Of a DNA stretch of 64,000 nucleotides, positions 8,045 to 17,506 are shown in pieces. The stretch spans positions 620,001-684,000 of the forward strand of contig NZ_JAFFZW010000001.1 of assembly GCF_017826695.1 (NCBI RefSeq). The letters are read 5' to 3'. Under the pieces are notes generated by a model. That model was not told the DNA's origin. It ran no database searches and worked only from the letters and a program-made list of their open reading frames with translations. Source of the stretch: Pseudomonas alliivorans. Its GTDB lineage: Bacteria; Pseudomonadota; Gammaproteobacteria; Pseudomonadales; Pseudomonadaceae. Each line of letters starts with the position of its first letter. The stretch's first letter is position 1. The position numbers and the translations under genes are program-made.

Positions 8045-8832
8045 CGGCCGCCAAGCTGGCAATCTCGACCCTGGCCGTACTGCTCACCGCCTGTGCCGCC
8101 ACTGACAAAGGACTCTCCAGCATGACATTACCTTCGGTTCCCACGCCCGACGACGCACGCGCCGTGTCTCCGGCACTGGCCCACAATACGGATGCACTGC
8201 TGCTGGGCGAGGTGTGGAAACGCCCCGGTCTGTCCCCGCGCGACAGGAGCCTGGTGACTGTGGCGGTATTGATATCGCGAGGCCAGACGGTCGAGATGAC
8301 GTACCACTTCAATCGGGCGCTGGATAATGGCGTCACGCCTTTGGAGCTTTCGGAAACCATCAATCATCTGGCGTATTACTCGGGCTGGGGCAATGCCACG
8401 GCGACCCTCCTGATTGCGAAGGAGGTGTTTGCCGCGCGCACTATCGATGCCGATCAACTGGCCCCGGTTTCAACGACCCCGTTGCCACTCGACGAGGCCA
8501 CCGAACAGGCGCGCGTTGCGCAAGTGGACAAGAACGTCGGCTCCGTTGCGCCGGGCCTCGTGGAATACACGACCAAGGCACTGTTCCGCGATCTCTGGCT
8601 GCGGCCGGGGCTGGCACCCAGAGATCGCAGCCTGATTACGGTCAGCTCGCTGGTCGCCAACGGGCAGGTTGCACAGGTGACCTTTCACCTCAATCGCGCC
8701 ATGGACAATGGCCTGACGCAGAGCGAAGCCTCTGAAATGCTCACGCAACTGGCGTTTTATGCAGGCTGGCCGAATACGTTCTCGGCGGTGCCGATCTTCA
8801 AGGACGTGTTCAGCAAGCGTCAGGAAGGGTAG
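8041..8832 (+). CDS. Two-domain carboxymuconolactone decarboxylase-like lipoprotein
   Basis: A 263-residue protein with a lipoprotein signal (LAVLLTAC, Cys about residue 18) and two tandem CMD/AhpD-like domains. Each domain has the RPGLxPRDRSLxTV...Q...FHxNRAxDNG(V/L)T...E...YxGW pattern (about residues 60-125 and 190-255). Family members are gamma-carboxymuconolactone decarboxylases or related enzymes, but most envelope-anchored ones have no known reaction. The CxxC redox motif of AhpD is absent. It is coupled to the upstream cupin gene. Its stop lies 13 bp inside the convergent lysR gene. Confidence 0.85.
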   Translation: MTAAKLAISTLAVLLTACAATDKGLSSMTLPSVPTPDDARAVSPALAHNTDALLLGEVWKRPGLSPRDRSLVTVAVLISRGQTVEMTYHFNRALDNGVTPLELSETINHLAYYSGWGNATATLLIAKEVFAARTIDADQLAPVSTTPLPLDEATEQARVAQVDKNVGSVAPGLVEYTTKALFRDLWLRPGLAPRDRSLITVSSLVANGQVAQVTFHLNRAMDNGLTQSEASEMLTQLAFYAGWPNTFSAVPIFKDVFSKRQEG

Positions 8833-9755
8833 GAAATTGCCTGGGGCAGGGCGCCCATGGGCTGCAGTTCGCGAATGAGCTCGATCAGCAGACGCAGTCC
8901 GACCGGCACCTGCCTGAAGCTGGAGTAATAAGCATGAAAACCCGGGTCCACATGCGTCCAGTCTTCCAGTACGCGCTGCAGTGAACCGGCTGCGACGTAG
9001 GGTTCGACGATGGCGGCCGGTACGTACATGAGGCCCACGCCACGGGTGACCAGCGCAACGCCGATACGTGTTTCATCAATGGTGATGGTGCCCGGCACCT
9101 CGACTTCAAGCGCCTGGCCCTCCTTCATGAACTGCCAGTCATAGAGTCGGGCATTGCCCAGACGAATGCGCAGACAGCGGTGTTGTTTGAGGTCTTCGGG
9201 GTGCGTCGGCGTGCCGAAACGCTGCAGGTAATCAGGCGTGCCGACCACCGCCCAGGCCACGTCGGGCGACAGGCGCTGGGCAATCATGTCTTCCGGGACG
9301 GTACCGCCGAACCGGATGCCCGCGTCATGCCCGTCGCCGATCACATCAACCATCTTGTTGGTCACAGTCAGGTCGATTTCGATGTCCGGATAGCGTTCGA
9401 TGAAGACCGGCAGGACTGGCCCCAGCAGCAACTCGGCCCCATCGCTCAAGACATTCAGGCGGATACGTCCGGCAGGTTCGTCACGCAGGCGATTCAGGGC
9501 TTCCAGCGCCTGCCCGATATCATGAACCGGGGCGCTGATCAGTGACTGCAGCTCTTCGCCCGCCACCGTCAGGGTCACGCTGCGGGTCGTGCGGTTGAGC
9601 AGGCGAACACCCAGTCGCGCCTCAAGCCCCTTCATCGCATGACTGAGGGCTGAGGCACTGATACCGACCTCAAGGCCTGCCCGACTGAAGCTCTGATGTC
9701 GCGCAATGGCGAGAAAATAGACGATGTCTGCCAGGTTTGCGCGGCTCAGTTGCAT
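8820..9755 (-). CDS. LysR-family transcriptional regulator
   Basis: A 311-residue LysR regulator. The N-terminal winged helix-turn-helix is plain: LADIVYFLAIARHQSFSRAGLEVGISASALSHAMKGLEARLGVRLLNRTTRSV (residues 8-60), followed by the periplasmic-binding-like effector domain. The start lies 27 bp past the paoC-like stop on the same strand, so it could be the last gene of the aldehyde oxidase operon. It is convergent with the cupin/CMD pair and overlaps the CMD gene by 13 bp. Targets might be either neighbour, but the sequence does not settle this. Confidence 0.88.
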   Translation of the reverse strand: MQLSRANLADIVYFLAIARHQSFSRAGLEVGISASALSHAMKGLEARLGVRLLNRTTRSVTLTVAGEELQSLISAPVHDIGQALEALNRLRDEPAGRIRLNVLSDGAELLLGPVLPVFIERYPDIEIDLTVTNKMVDVIGDGHDAGIRFGGTVPEDMIAQRLSPDVAWAVVGTPDYLQRFGTPTHPEDLKQHRCLRIRLGNARLYDWQFMKEGQALEVEVPGTITIDETRIGVALVTRGVGLMYVPAAIVEPYVAAGSLQRVLEDWTHVDPGFHAYYSSFRQVPVGLRLLIELIRELQPMGALPQAISYPS

Positions 9756-9782
9756 TCAAGACTCCATGGACGCGGTGAGTAA

Positions 9783-11993
9783 TCAGACGGTTTCAGGCAA
9801 GTGATCGAGGAGTTTGTCCAGGGTGATCGGGTAATCCCGAACCCTTACGCCGGTCGCGTTGTAGATGGCATTGGCGACCGCTGCGGCAGCGCCGGAGATA
9901 CCCAGTTCGCCCACGCCCTTGGCTTTCAGCGGCGTTGCGTAGACATCCACTTCATCCAGAAAGATCACGTCCTGATGCGGGATATCGGCATGCACCGGCA
10001 CTTCATAGCCCGCCAGATCATGGTTGACGAAGAATCCCAGGCGGTGGTCCACGACCATGTCTTCCATCAATGCAGCACCTGCGCCCATGGTCATCCCGCC
10101 GATGATCTGGCTACGAGCGGTCTTGGGGTTCAGAATCCTGCCCGCTGCGCACACCGCCAACTGGCGGCGGATCCGTACCTCGCCAGTGGCCGCGTTGACG
10201 CCGACTTCAACGAAATGCGCGCCGAAGGTCTGCTGAGCATAGTCCTTGGCCAACGTGCCGTATTCCATGAAGTCCTCGGCCTGTATCTCGCCCTGTGCCG
10301 CTGCCTGGACCAGAGGCAGACGCGTGCCGCCTTCGCGCACCTCGCCCTCGGCGAACTCTGCTTTCTGCGGGTCGAGTCCCAGTTTGCGGGCTACGGCTTC
10401 GCGAAGCTTCACGCAGGCGGCATAGACGCCCGCCGTTGATGAGGCCGCCCCCCACTGACCGCCCGAGCCGGACGATTCCGGAAACCGTGAGTCACCCAGA
10501 TGCACGACCACACGGTCCAGGTTCACGCCCATCATCTCCGCCGCCGTCTGGGCGACGATGGTGTAGGTGCCCGTCCCGATGTCGGTCATGTCGGTCTCGA
10601 CCGTCACGATGCCTTGACGATCAAGCCGGACGCGGGCAGCGGATTTGGTCGTGGGTGCGCCCCTGATCGCCGACGCCACGCCCATGCCGATCAGCCAGCC
10701 GTCGTGCAGTTCCTTGCCGGGTGCAGGGTTGCGCCTGTCCCAGCCGAAGTGCTTGGCACCGGTATTCAGGCACTCCACCAGTTGGCGTTTGGAAAACGGC
10801 CGGGTGGGCTGTTCGGGATCGACCTGAGTGTCGTTAATGACACGAAACTTCACCGGATCGATGCCGAGCTTTTCGGCCAACTCATCCATGGCAATTTCAA
10901 GCGCCATCATTCCCGGCGCTTCGCCCGGCGCACGCATCGCGCTGCCTTCTGCCAGGTCCAGCACGGAAAGATTCAGACGGGTCATCCGGTTGGCGCCTGC
11001 ATACAGGCCACGTGTCGACGCGGTGGCCGCTTCGGGCCTGCCGCCCGGCAGGTTGCCGGACCAGCTTTCATGGCCTATTGCAGTGATGGTGCCGTCCCTG
11101 TCCGCTCCGATACGGATCCGCTGGATCGTCGCAGGCCGGTGAGTCAGGTTGTTGAACATCAGCGGACGGGGCAGGGTGACCTTGACCGGGCGTCTGGCTG
11201 CGCGCGCGGCCAGCGATGCCAGCACCGCGTCACAAAGAATCGTGCCTTTGCCGCCAAAACCACCGCCGATGTAGGGCGATATCAGATGGATGTCTTCCTT
11301 GCGAATCCCCAGTGTTTTCGCAAGGTCCCGCACGCCCCAGTTGATCTGCTGGATGGAGGTCCAGAGTGTCAGTTTGCTGCCGTTCCACTGGGCGATGGTG
11401 GCGTGGGGTTCCATCATGGCGTGGGCATGGTCGGGCGTGGAATAGCGCTCATCGACCTTGAATGCCGCTGCGCTGAATGCAGCGCCGAAATCTCCAATCT
11501 GCGTCTGCGCTGGCGGGCCGAAACCTGAAGGTGGTGGTGGCTTGGCGGACTCCAGGGTCGCGGCCAATTCGAACGAACCAGGCTCGCGAACGTAATACAC
11601 CCGAAGCAGTGCGGACGCGGCGCGGGCCTGCTCAAAGGTTTCCGCGACCACGATGGCGACGGCCTGATGGTAATGATCCACCTGAGGGCCCGCCAATGCG
11701 CGAGCGACGTAGAACTCGCCCCGGTCGAGCTTGCCGGCGTTTTCGTGAGTGACGATGGCGATCACGCCGGATGCCTGGCGCGCCTCGCTCGAATCGATCG
11801 AAGAAATCCGTCCCTTGCCGATGGCTGCGCCGACCACATAGCCGTACGCCGGGTTGGTCACCGCTGCATTCTGTTCGTAGGCGTAGGTCGCGGTTCCGGT
11901 GGTTTTCAGCTTGCCGTCGATACGGTCGGCAGGCTTGCCGATCACGTTGAGCTGATCGATGGGATTGGTGCTGGCAGGCGTATCGAATTTCAT
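9783..11993 (-). CDS. paoC: Xanthine dehydrogenase-family molybdenum subunit (PaoC-like)
   Basis: A 736-residue molybdopterin cytosine dinucleotide-binding large subunit. Typical motifs include IGGGFGGKG (cofactor contact), RAPGEAPGMMALE and the C-terminal KGVGELGISGAAAAVANAI, which contains the catalytic glutamate of this enzyme family. The length is close to E. coli PaoC (732). Together with the two upstream genes it should form a periplasmic aldehyde oxidase that converts, for example, aromatic aldehydes to acids. The start MKFDTPAS follows AGGAA. The gap to the FAD subunit gene is 76 bp. No PaoD-type cofactor insertion gene is seen in the window. Confidence 0.88.
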   Translation of the reverse strand: MKFDTPASTNPIDQLNVIGKPADRIDGKLKTTGTATYAYEQNAAVTNPAYGYVVGAAIGKGRISSIDSSEARQASGVIAIVTHENAGKLDRGEFYVARALAGPQVDHYHQAVAIVVAETFEQARAASALLRVYYVREPGSFELAATLESAKPPPPSGFGPPAQTQIGDFGAAFSAAAFKVDERYSTPDHAHAMMEPHATIAQWNGSKLTLWTSIQQINWGVRDLAKTLGIRKEDIHLISPYIGGGFGGKGTILCDAVLASLAARAARRPVKVTLPRPLMFNNLTHRPATIQRIRIGADRDGTITAIGHESWSGNLPGGRPEAATASTRGLYAGANRMTRLNLSVLDLAEGSAMRAPGEAPGMMALEIAMDELAEKLGIDPVKFRVINDTQVDPEQPTRPFSKRQLVECLNTGAKHFGWDRRNPAPGKELHDGWLIGMGVASAIRGAPTTKSAARVRLDRQGIVTVETDMTDIGTGTYTIVAQTAAEMMGVNLDRVVVHLGDSRFPESSGSGGQWGAASSTAGVYAACVKLREAVARKLGLDPQKAEFAEGEVREGGTRLPLVQAAAQGEIQAEDFMEYGTLAKDYAQQTFGAHFVEVGVNAATGEVRIRRQLAVCAAGRILNPKTARSQIIGGMTMGAGAALMEDMVVDHRLGFFVNHDLAGYEVPVHADIPHQDVIFLDEVDVYATPLKAKGVGELGISGAAAAVANAIYNATGVRVRDYPITLDKLLDHLPETV

Positions 11994-12069
11994 GGTCAGG
12001 GTTCCTGATCAAGCGGTCTGACATCAGCCGCTCGTGCGGGCTGATGCTGCTGGCTGAAGAGCGGGTTGC

Positions 12070-13020
12070 TTACGCAGAGGCTTGCGTCAGCGCCAGGCCG
12101 ATCGTGCGTTCCGCCAGTTTCACCTTGAAGGCGTTTTGCGGCGTCGGTTGCGCGTTGGCCAGCAACCGGGCTGCCACGGCGCGTGCGCCCTGCGGCATGA
12201 CTGCGTCGGCTTCTTCGCTGCGCCAGGGCGTGTAGGCCACGCCACCCAGCGCGATCTGGCCGGTCTTGTCTGGCTGCACAATCGCCGCAACCGAGATCAG
12301 CGCAAACGCGTAGGATGCCCGGTCACGTACCTTGTAATAAATGTGCCTGCCGCCCACCGGTCCTGGCAGCGTGACGGCGGTGATCAGCTCTCCCGGCATC
12401 AGGGTGTTTTCCAGATGCGGCGTGTCGCCCGGCGCCTTGTACAGTGCCTCGACGGGAAAGCTGCGAGTCCGGCCATTAGCGCCGAGGGTTTCTACTGTTG
12501 CACCCAGTACCCGCATGCCGACCGCCATGTCGCTCGGATGGCTGGCGATGCAGGACGTACTGACGCCAATGATTGCCTGTTGACGACTGACTCCGCCCAG
12601 TGCCGCACAACCGGCACCGGGGCGACGTTTGTTGCAGGGCTGATGGGGATCGTAAAAATAGGCACAGCGTGTACGTTGCAGCAGGTTGCCGGCAGTGGTC
12701 GCCTTGTTGCGCAGTTGGCCGGAAGCGCCCGCCAGCAGCGATCGTGAGAGCACACCATAGTCCCGGCGGACCTCGGGCGCTGCGGCCAGATCCGTATTAC
12801 GCACCAGCGCGCCGATTCTCAGCCCGCCTTCAGCGGTTCGGGTGATGGTGTCGAAACCCAGATCGTTGACGTCGATCAGGTGCTGCGGCGTTTCGATCTC
12901 CAGCTTCATCAGGTCCAGCAGGTTGGTGCCGCCTGCAATGAATTTCGCGCCGGGCTGTCGGGCCGCCGCTGCGACTGCCTGTTCCGCCGAGGCTGCGCGC
13001 TCGTAGGTGAATGACTTCAT
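12070..13020 (-). CDS. paoB: Xanthine dehydrogenase-family FAD subunit (PaoB-like)
   Basis: A 316-residue FAD-binding subunit. The start MKSFTYERA is chosen since its ATG overlaps the stop of the iron-sulfur gene (ATGA), indicating coupling. FAD-binding sequence [15 protein letters not shown] lies near residues 26-40. The cysteine-rich segment [18 protein letters not shown] followed by GAGCAALGG matches the extra [4Fe-4S] insertion found in E. coli PaoB, which separates this group from ordinary xanthine dehydrogenases. It passes electrons between the 2Fe-2S subunit and the final acceptor. Confidence 0.88.
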   Translation of the reverse strand: MKSFTYERAASAEQAVAAAARQPGAKFIAGGTNLLDLMKLEIETPQHLIDVNDLGFDTITRTAEGGLRIGALVRNTDLAAAPEVRRDYGVLSRSLLAGASGQLRNKATTAGNLLQRTRCAYFYDPHQPCNKRRPGAGCAALGGVSRQQAIIGVSTSCIASHPSDMAVGMRVLGATVETLGANGRTRSFPVEALYKAPGDTPHLENTLMPGELITAVTLPGPVGGRHIYYKVRDRASYAFALISVAAIVQPDKTGQIALGGVAYTPWRSEEADAVMPQGARAVAARLLANAQPTPQNAFKVKLAERTIGLALTQASA

Positions 13021-13679
13021 GTCGACTCTCCCGCGACTTCCTGAATGGCTTCGATGATGTTGGAGTACGCGCCGCAACGGCAGATGTTGCCGCTCATACG
13101 CTCGCGCATCTCTTCGGTGGAGGCCATCAATGGGGCGCTCAGGTCCTGGGTGACATGGCTCGGGATGCCGGCCTTGATTTCATCAAGCATGGCGACCGCA
13201 GAACAGATCTGGCCGGGCGTGCAATAGCCGCATTGATAGCCGTCATGCTTCACGAAGGCCGATTGCATCGGATGAAGCCGGTCGGGCGTGCCCAACCCTT
13301 CGATGGTGGTAATGGTGTCGCCTTCATGCATGACGGCCAGTGTCAGGCAGGCATTGATCCGTCGCCCCTCGACGATCACCGTGCAGGCACCGCACTGACC
13401 ATGGTCGCAGCCTTTCTTGGTGCCGGTCAGGTGCAGCCGCTCGCGCAGAACATCCAGAAGCGTGGTGCGGTTGTCGACGTCCAGGCTGTAGCGTCTGCCG
13501 TTGAGGGTGAATGCTACGTGGCTGCTGGCGGGCGCTTCTGCTGACCCTGAAGCGGTGTCTTGAGCCGCGTGCGCGAGCTCGGTCGATGCCAGTACCGCTG
13601 TGACGGCCGATCCTGCCGTACCGATCAGAACCTGTCGTCGCGACAGCCTGAGCCCGTCGCCGGATGAAGTTCGATTCAT
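13017..13679 (-). CDS. paoA: Xanthine dehydrogenase-family 2Fe-2S subunit with Tat signal (PaoA-like)
   Basis: A 220-residue iron-sulfur subunit. AAGGAG lies six bases before the ATG at 13679; an ATG two codons upstream is too close to it. The N-terminus carries a twin-arginine signal ([23 protein letters not shown]), so the folded heterotrimer is exported to the periplasm on this subunit. The plant-type 2Fe-2S motif ([16 protein letters not shown]...C) is at about residues 113-135, and the second cluster motif ([10 protein letters not shown] ... CRCG) near residues 165-210. It is the first gene of the pao-type operon. Confidence 0.9.
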   Translation of the reverse strand: MNRTSSGDGLRLSRRQVLIGTAGSAVTAVLASTELAHAAQDTASGSAEAPASSHVAFTLNGRRYSLDVDNRTTLLDVLRERLHLTGTKKGCDHGQCGACTVIVEGRRINACLTLAVMHEGDTITTIEGLGTPDRLHPMQSAFVKHDGYQCGYCTPGQICSAVAMLDEIKAGIPSHVTQDLSAPLMASTEEMRERMSGNICRCGAYSNIIEAIQEVAGEST

Positions 13680-13831
13680 CAACATCTCCTTCTCGTGCGT
13701 GTATTGGCTGCGGCCACCTTCTTCGCCGGGTTGAAAAACCGCCCATGCTGTGAACATGAGGCTATGGGATAGAACGCTCCTTGATAATGCCTATATCCAG
13801 AATGCACTTGTGAGCAGGGCTCACAGATGCC

Positions 13832-14434
13832 TCAAGCGCCCTTTTCTTCAAGACTGCGAGGGCTTCCTGCGCACAGTCCGATCATGACGAAATCCATCAG
13901 GCGGGCGAGGCGTGGGCGCCAGTTACACTGTGAGTCACGCTGTGAGTCGATCTGCCAGATCCCGGCAATCGCCAGGAAAAAATCATCAGTGGTGATCCCG
14001 GCACGGATCGTACCGGCCGCTTCGTTGGCTTTCAGCAGAAGTCCGGCGGCGTTCTGCACCGGTGCGTAGCCCGACTTGCCCGGAAACTCCCGGGTGGCAG
14101 CAGCCTGGCGTATGGCGGTCGCAAGTCCTGCCTTGGTCATCGCGTATTCGGCAAGGCTGTTCATCCAGTCGCGCAGCGCCTGCTCGGGTGGTCGATCGGC
14201 CAGGTACTGCTCCGCCAGCGCTGCCACTTGCTGCATCTCGAACTGATAGACCTCGAACACCAGATCCTCGCGATTGGCGAAGTGCCGATAGAACGTGCCT
14301 TGACCGACTCCGGCTTTTTTCGCGATCACGCTCAGTGCAACCGCGGGGTCGAGCGTCAACTCGGCCACGGCGACCTTCAATATTCGTTCCCGGTTCTTTC
14401 TGGCGTCGGAACGCATCGACGTGTCGTCAGTCAT
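13832..14434 (-). CDS. TetR-family repressor, divergent from SDR gene
   Basis: A 200-residue TetR regulator. The start MTDDTSMRSDARKNRERIL is chosen because AAAGGA lies about eight bases upstream. The helix-turn-helix is ALSVIAKKAGVGQGTFYRHFANREDLV. The C-terminal domain is of the broad AcrR/YxaF kind. It is transcribed away from an SDR gene, and two strong palindromes occupy the 95-bp gap between them, so it very probably represses both itself and the SDR gene. The inducer is unknown. Confidence 0.88.
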   Translation of the reverse strand: MTDDTSMRSDARKNRERILKVAVAELTLDPAVALSVIAKKAGVGQGTFYRHFANREDLVFEVYQFEMQQVAALAEQYLADRPPEQALRDWMNSLAEYAMTKAGLATAIRQAAATREFPGKSGYAPVQNAAGLLLKANEAAGTIRAGITTDDFFLAIAGIWQIDSQRDSQCNWRPRLARLMDFVMIGLCAGSPRSLEEKGA

Positions 14435-14460
14435 GGACAAAATCCTTTCTTCGTATTGCA

Positions 14461-14480
14461 AAGCGGACAACTGTCCGGTA
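14461..14480. promoter_or_regulatory. TetR operator, proximal to tetR
   Basis: AAGCGGACA-N2-TGTCCGGTA, an imperfect 20-bp palindrome with the same core as the site 28 bp away. It lies 27 bp upstream of the tetR start. Confidence 0.75.
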
Positions 14481-14488
14481 GCTTTCTC

Positions 14489-14508
14489 AAGCGGACATTT
14501 GTCCGCTT
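14489..14508. promoter_or_regulatory. TetR operator, proximal to SDR gene
   Basis: AAGCGGACA-N2-TGTCCGCTT, perfect 9-bp arms. It ends 21 bp before the SDR start. The centre-to-centre spacing of 28 bp to the other site puts the two close to the same helix face pattern (about 2.7 turns). Confidence 0.8.
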
Positions 14509-14529
14509 ATGGCGATGACGGAGTTTACT

Positions 14530-15282
14530 ATGAACGGCACAGGTAACACGATTCTGGTCACAGGCAGCACGTCGGGCATCGGCCTGGGGCTGGCGCTTCG
14601 GCTGCACAAGGCGGGCAACAAGGTCATCGTTGCCGGGCGACGCAAGGAGATTCTCGACAGGATTGTCTCGGAACATCCCGGTATCGATTCGGTGGTGCTG
14701 GACGTGAGCAGTCCCCAGTCGATCCAGCAGGCAACCGATGCGCTGGCAAGCAGTCACCCGGACCTCAACGTTCTGATCAATAGCGCGGGGATCATGCATT
14801 GGGAGGATCTGACCGACCCTGCGTACCTTGGCACGGCCGAAGACATCGTGACCACCAACCTGCTTGGCACGATCCGCATGGTGTATGCGCTGACGCCCCG
14901 GTTGCTCAAGCAGCCTCACGCCACGATCATCAACGTCAGCTCGGCACTGGCCTTCGTACCACTGCCGGCGACCGCGACCTACAGTGCAACCAAAGCGGCC
15001 GTTCACTCGTTCACGCAGAGCCTGCGTGTGCAACTGGCGGATTCTTCTGTGGAAGTCATCGAGCTGGCGCCACCGGGTGTGCGCACGTCGCTGCTCGGTC
15101 AGGAGAACGACGAACGCGCGATGCCGCTGGAAGCGTTTCTGGACGAGATATTCGGTCTGCTCGAGATCAAGCCAACGCCGTCCGAGCTGGTAGTCGAGCG
15201 AGCCAGGGGGCTGCGGTTTGCGGAGGCGAACGGTTCGTTTGATGAGGTGCTGACGATGCTTGCAGGGATCAAACAGCACTGA
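14530..15282 (+). CDS. Short-chain dehydrogenase/reductase (DltE-like)
   Basis: A 250-residue SDR. The ATG at 14530 is preferred over two upstream ATGs: GGAG lies six bases before it, and the cofactor motif TGSTSGIG then starts at residue 10 as in most SDRs. Other motifs are NSAGIM (NAG-like), the catalytic Ser in NVSSALAFVPL and YSATKAA (YxxxK). The central and C-terminal parts resemble DltE-like oxidoreductases. Being controlled by an adjacent TetR with paired operators suggests an inducible detoxification or carbonyl-reduction role, which is inference. Confidence 0.88.
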   Translation: MNGTGNTILVTGSTSGIGLGLALRLHKAGNKVIVAGRRKEILDRIVSEHPGIDSVVLDVSSPQSIQQATDALASSHPDLNVLINSAGIMHWEDLTDPAYLGTAEDIVTTNLLGTIRMVYALTPRLLKQPHATIINVSSALAFVPLPATATYSATKAAVHSFTQSLRVQLADSSVEVIELAPPGVRTSLLGQENDERAMPLEAFLDEIFGLLEIKPTPSELVVERARGLRFAEANGSFDEVLTMLAGIKQH

Positions 15283-15312
15283 TCTGGGCGGTCTTCGTAA
15301 AGGTCGACAGTC

Positions 15313-15342
15313 TTCGAGCCGCTTGAACTCAAGCGGCCCGAA
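15313..15342. terminator. Bidirectional hairpin between convergent genes
   Basis: GCCGCTTGA-AC-TCAAGCGGC, extended outward by TTCG / CGAA with one mismatch. It lies in the 70-bp gap between the SDR gene and the sugar dehydrogenase gene, and can serve both strands. U-runs are weak. Confidence 0.55.
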
Positions 15343-15352
15343 GCGTTGAAGG

Positions 15353-16645
15353 TTACTGGTTACGCGTCACTCGCCACACCGTGTTGGCCAGGTCATCGGC
15401 AATGATCAGCGCGCCTTTGGGGTCGACCGTTACGCCGACAGGCCGGCCTCGGGTCTTGCCATCATCGCCACGAAAACCGGTCGCGAAGTCCAGCGGTTCA
15501 CCTGATGGCTTGCCATTGCTGAACGGTACGAAGATCACTTTATAGCCGACCGGATTGTCGCGGTTCCAGCTGCCGTGTTCGCCTACGAAGACGCCATTGG
15601 CAAACTTGTCGCCCATTTCCGGAATGGAGAAATCCACACCCAGAGCAGCGACGTGCGAGCCAAGGCTGTAGTCCGGTTTGATCGCGGCGGCGACTTTTTC
15701 CGGATTCTGCGGCTGGGCGCGGGTATCGACGTTCTGGCCCCAGTAGCTGTACGGCCACCCGTAGAAGCCACCTTCTTTCACCGAACTCAGGTAATCCGGC
15801 ACCAGATCCGGGCCCAGTTCGTCACGCTCGTTGACCACGGCCCACAGTTGCCCGGTTTCAGGCTGGATAGTCAGCGCTGTCGGGTTGCGAATGCCGGTGG
15901 CGTAGGGCTTGTGCGCGCCAGTCGCAGCATCGATCTGCCACACCATCGCACGATCAATCTCGACTTCCATGCCACGTTCGGTGACGTTACTGTTGGAGCC
16001 GATGCCGACGTACAGGAAGCGGCCATCAGGGCTGATGGTCAATGCCTTGGTCCAGTGGTGATTGATTGCCGAGGGCAGGTCCGCGACTTTGGTCGGCGCG
16101 CCGCTGGCCTGGGTCTGGCCTTCCTGATAATCGAAGCGCACCAGCGCGTCCTGATTGGCCACGTACAGCTTGCCATCAGCGAACGCCAGGCCATAAGGCG
16201 CGTTGAGGTTTTCGGCGAACACGGTCTTGGTTTCGTAGGTGCCATCGCCGTCAGCATCACGCAGCAATGTCAGACGGTTGCCGCCCTTGACCTTGGTGTT
16301 GCCCTCGGCCTTGATGACGCTGGCGATGACATCCTTGGGCTTGAGCTTGGCGGCACTGCCACCACGGCCTTCGGCGACGATGATGTCACCGTTGGGCAGG
16401 ACAAGCGTCTGGCGCGGAATGCGCAGGTCGGTCGCAATCGCGGTGATCTTGAATCCGTCAGGTACGGTCGGCTTCTGATCGCCCCAGGCTACGGGCTCGG
16501 CAATCTTCATGCTCGGCAGCAGGCCGCGTTGCGGTTCCGGCAGCTTAGGGTCCGGGCCGCGCGCCTGAGTGCTGTCCGGCTCACCGCCACAGGCGCTCAA
16601 CAACAACGCCATGCTCAAGGCTGTCAGTGCGATTTGAGGTCTCAT
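15353..16645 (-). CDS. PQQ-dependent sugar (sorbosone-type) dehydrogenase lipoprotein
   Basis: A 430-residue protein with a lipoprotein signal (ALSMALLLSACGG). It is a six-bladed beta-propeller of the glucose/sorbosone dehydrogenase group. Supporting segments are LPNGDIIVAEGRGG, NAPYGLAFADGKLYVANQD, GIRNPTALTIQPETGQLWAVVNERDELG, GGFYGWPYSYWG and FVGEHGSWNRD. Members use PQQ and calcium to oxidise sugars in the periplasm and feed electrons to the respiratory chain. No PQQ biosynthesis genes are nearby. The start overlaps the stop of the DUF2231 gene by 4 bp on the same strand, and GGGAG precedes it. The true substrate is unknown. Confidence 0.87.
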   Translation of the reverse strand: MRPQIALTALSMALLLSACGGEPDSTQARGPDPKLPEPQRGLLPSMKIAEPVAWGDQKPTVPDGFKITAIATDLRIPRQTLVLPNGDIIVAEGRGGSAAKLKPKDVIASVIKAEGNTKVKGGNRLTLLRDADGDGTYETKTVFAENLNAPYGLAFADGKLYVANQDALVRFDYQEGQTQASGAPTKVADLPSAINHHWTKALTISPDGRFLYVGIGSNSNVTERGMEVEIDRAMVWQIDAATGAHKPYATGIRNPTALTIQPETGQLWAVVNERDELGPDLVPDYLSSVKEGGFYGWPYSYWGQNVDTRAQPQNPEKVAAAIKPDYSLGSHVAALGVDFSIPEMGDKFANGVFVGEHGSWNRDNPVGYKVIFVPFSNGKPSGEPLDFATGFRGDDGKTRGRPVGVTVDPKGALIIADDLANTVWRVTRNQ

Positions 16646-17070
16646 TGCTCATCTCCCGAACGCAGGTTGGTCAGTCCGATCCAGGCGGCCACGACAGCCA
16701 GCAGGGTCACGATGACTGAAAGCACCAGGCCCGAAGGCATGACGGCCCAGGCGTCCTTGGCGTGCTCGAACGCGTTGACCAGCCCCAGCACCCAAGTGAT
16801 CAGCAACAGCAGGAAATACAGCACCGGACGCCCGGCCTTGTGCGCTGCACGGACCAGATTCACCAACGCAAACAACAGCGCAAAACCGCAGAACACCAGC
16901 GCCCCGGCGATCAGCCAGGCGGCGAAGTTGGCCCATTGGATCTGGAAGGTCTGGTAGTAGGCAATGTCACTCAACAATGCACCGAGAAACAACGGCACGG
17001 TCCCGGCCAGCAGGATCGCGTGAAGCGGGCCTGGTGTCCTTCGGTAAGCGGGATGGGCGGTAACGGTCAT
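16642..17070 (-). CDS. DUF2231-family inner membrane protein
   Basis: A 142-residue protein with four predicted membrane segments. It starts MTVTAHPAYRRTPGPLHAILLAGTVPLFLGALLSD, the typical DUF2231 opening with a histidine (PLHAI) and aspartate at the end of the first helix. AAGGAG precedes the start. It is the first gene of a two-gene unit with the sugar dehydrogenase (ATGA overlap). Such pairs are common in Pseudomonas. The membrane protein may link the dehydrogenase to the respiratory chain, but that is inference. Confidence 0.82.
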   Translation of the reverse strand: MTVTAHPAYRRTPGPLHAILLAGTVPLFLGALLSDIAYYQTFQIQWANFAAWLIAGALVFCGFALLFALVNLVRAAHKAGRPVLYFLLLLITWVLGLVNAFEHAKDAWAVMPSGLVLSVIVTLLAVVAAWIGLTNLRSGDEQ

Positions 17071-17506
17071 AGCGGCTCCTTATCGTTCAGCGATGCCCGG
17101 CCAGGTCACGGCACGAATTTACCGGCCGCCGGGGTCGCATTGACTGCGCATAGGAAAGGATCGTGTCGCCAAAGCGATAGTTCAGTGAGTTTTCATGTCG
17201 AAATGTGTTGAAGGATCAATGGCATCGGAAATAGAAGACAGCCTCGTGCCAGAGCGGTTGGTGGATGTTGAGGATGAGGCGGTACCGGCACTCCGCTTTC
17301 CAGTCGCTAGCTCCCGTCTTCGGGAGACCGCTTGCCGACAGAACCTGCGACCTCGGTCCGCTGCGCAGCCCTCACTGCCGTCGTAACCTGCGGGAGCTTT
17401 CATGCCCTCCGGACTGACCGGGTGAGACAAGCCATTGCGTACGCCGGTAACTGTTCAAGTAGTATTTATTGGTTACAATGCCTGCCTGAATTTCAGGAGT
17501 ACTGTG
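17071..17506. other. Intergenic region upstream of CGNR gene
   Basis: About 435 bp without a credible gene. It contains a CTCCCG-tctt-CGGGAG hairpin at 17311-17326 without a U-run, and a possible -10 (TACAAT, 17474-17479) ahead of the CGNR gene. The short open frames here have no family features. Confidence 0.5.
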
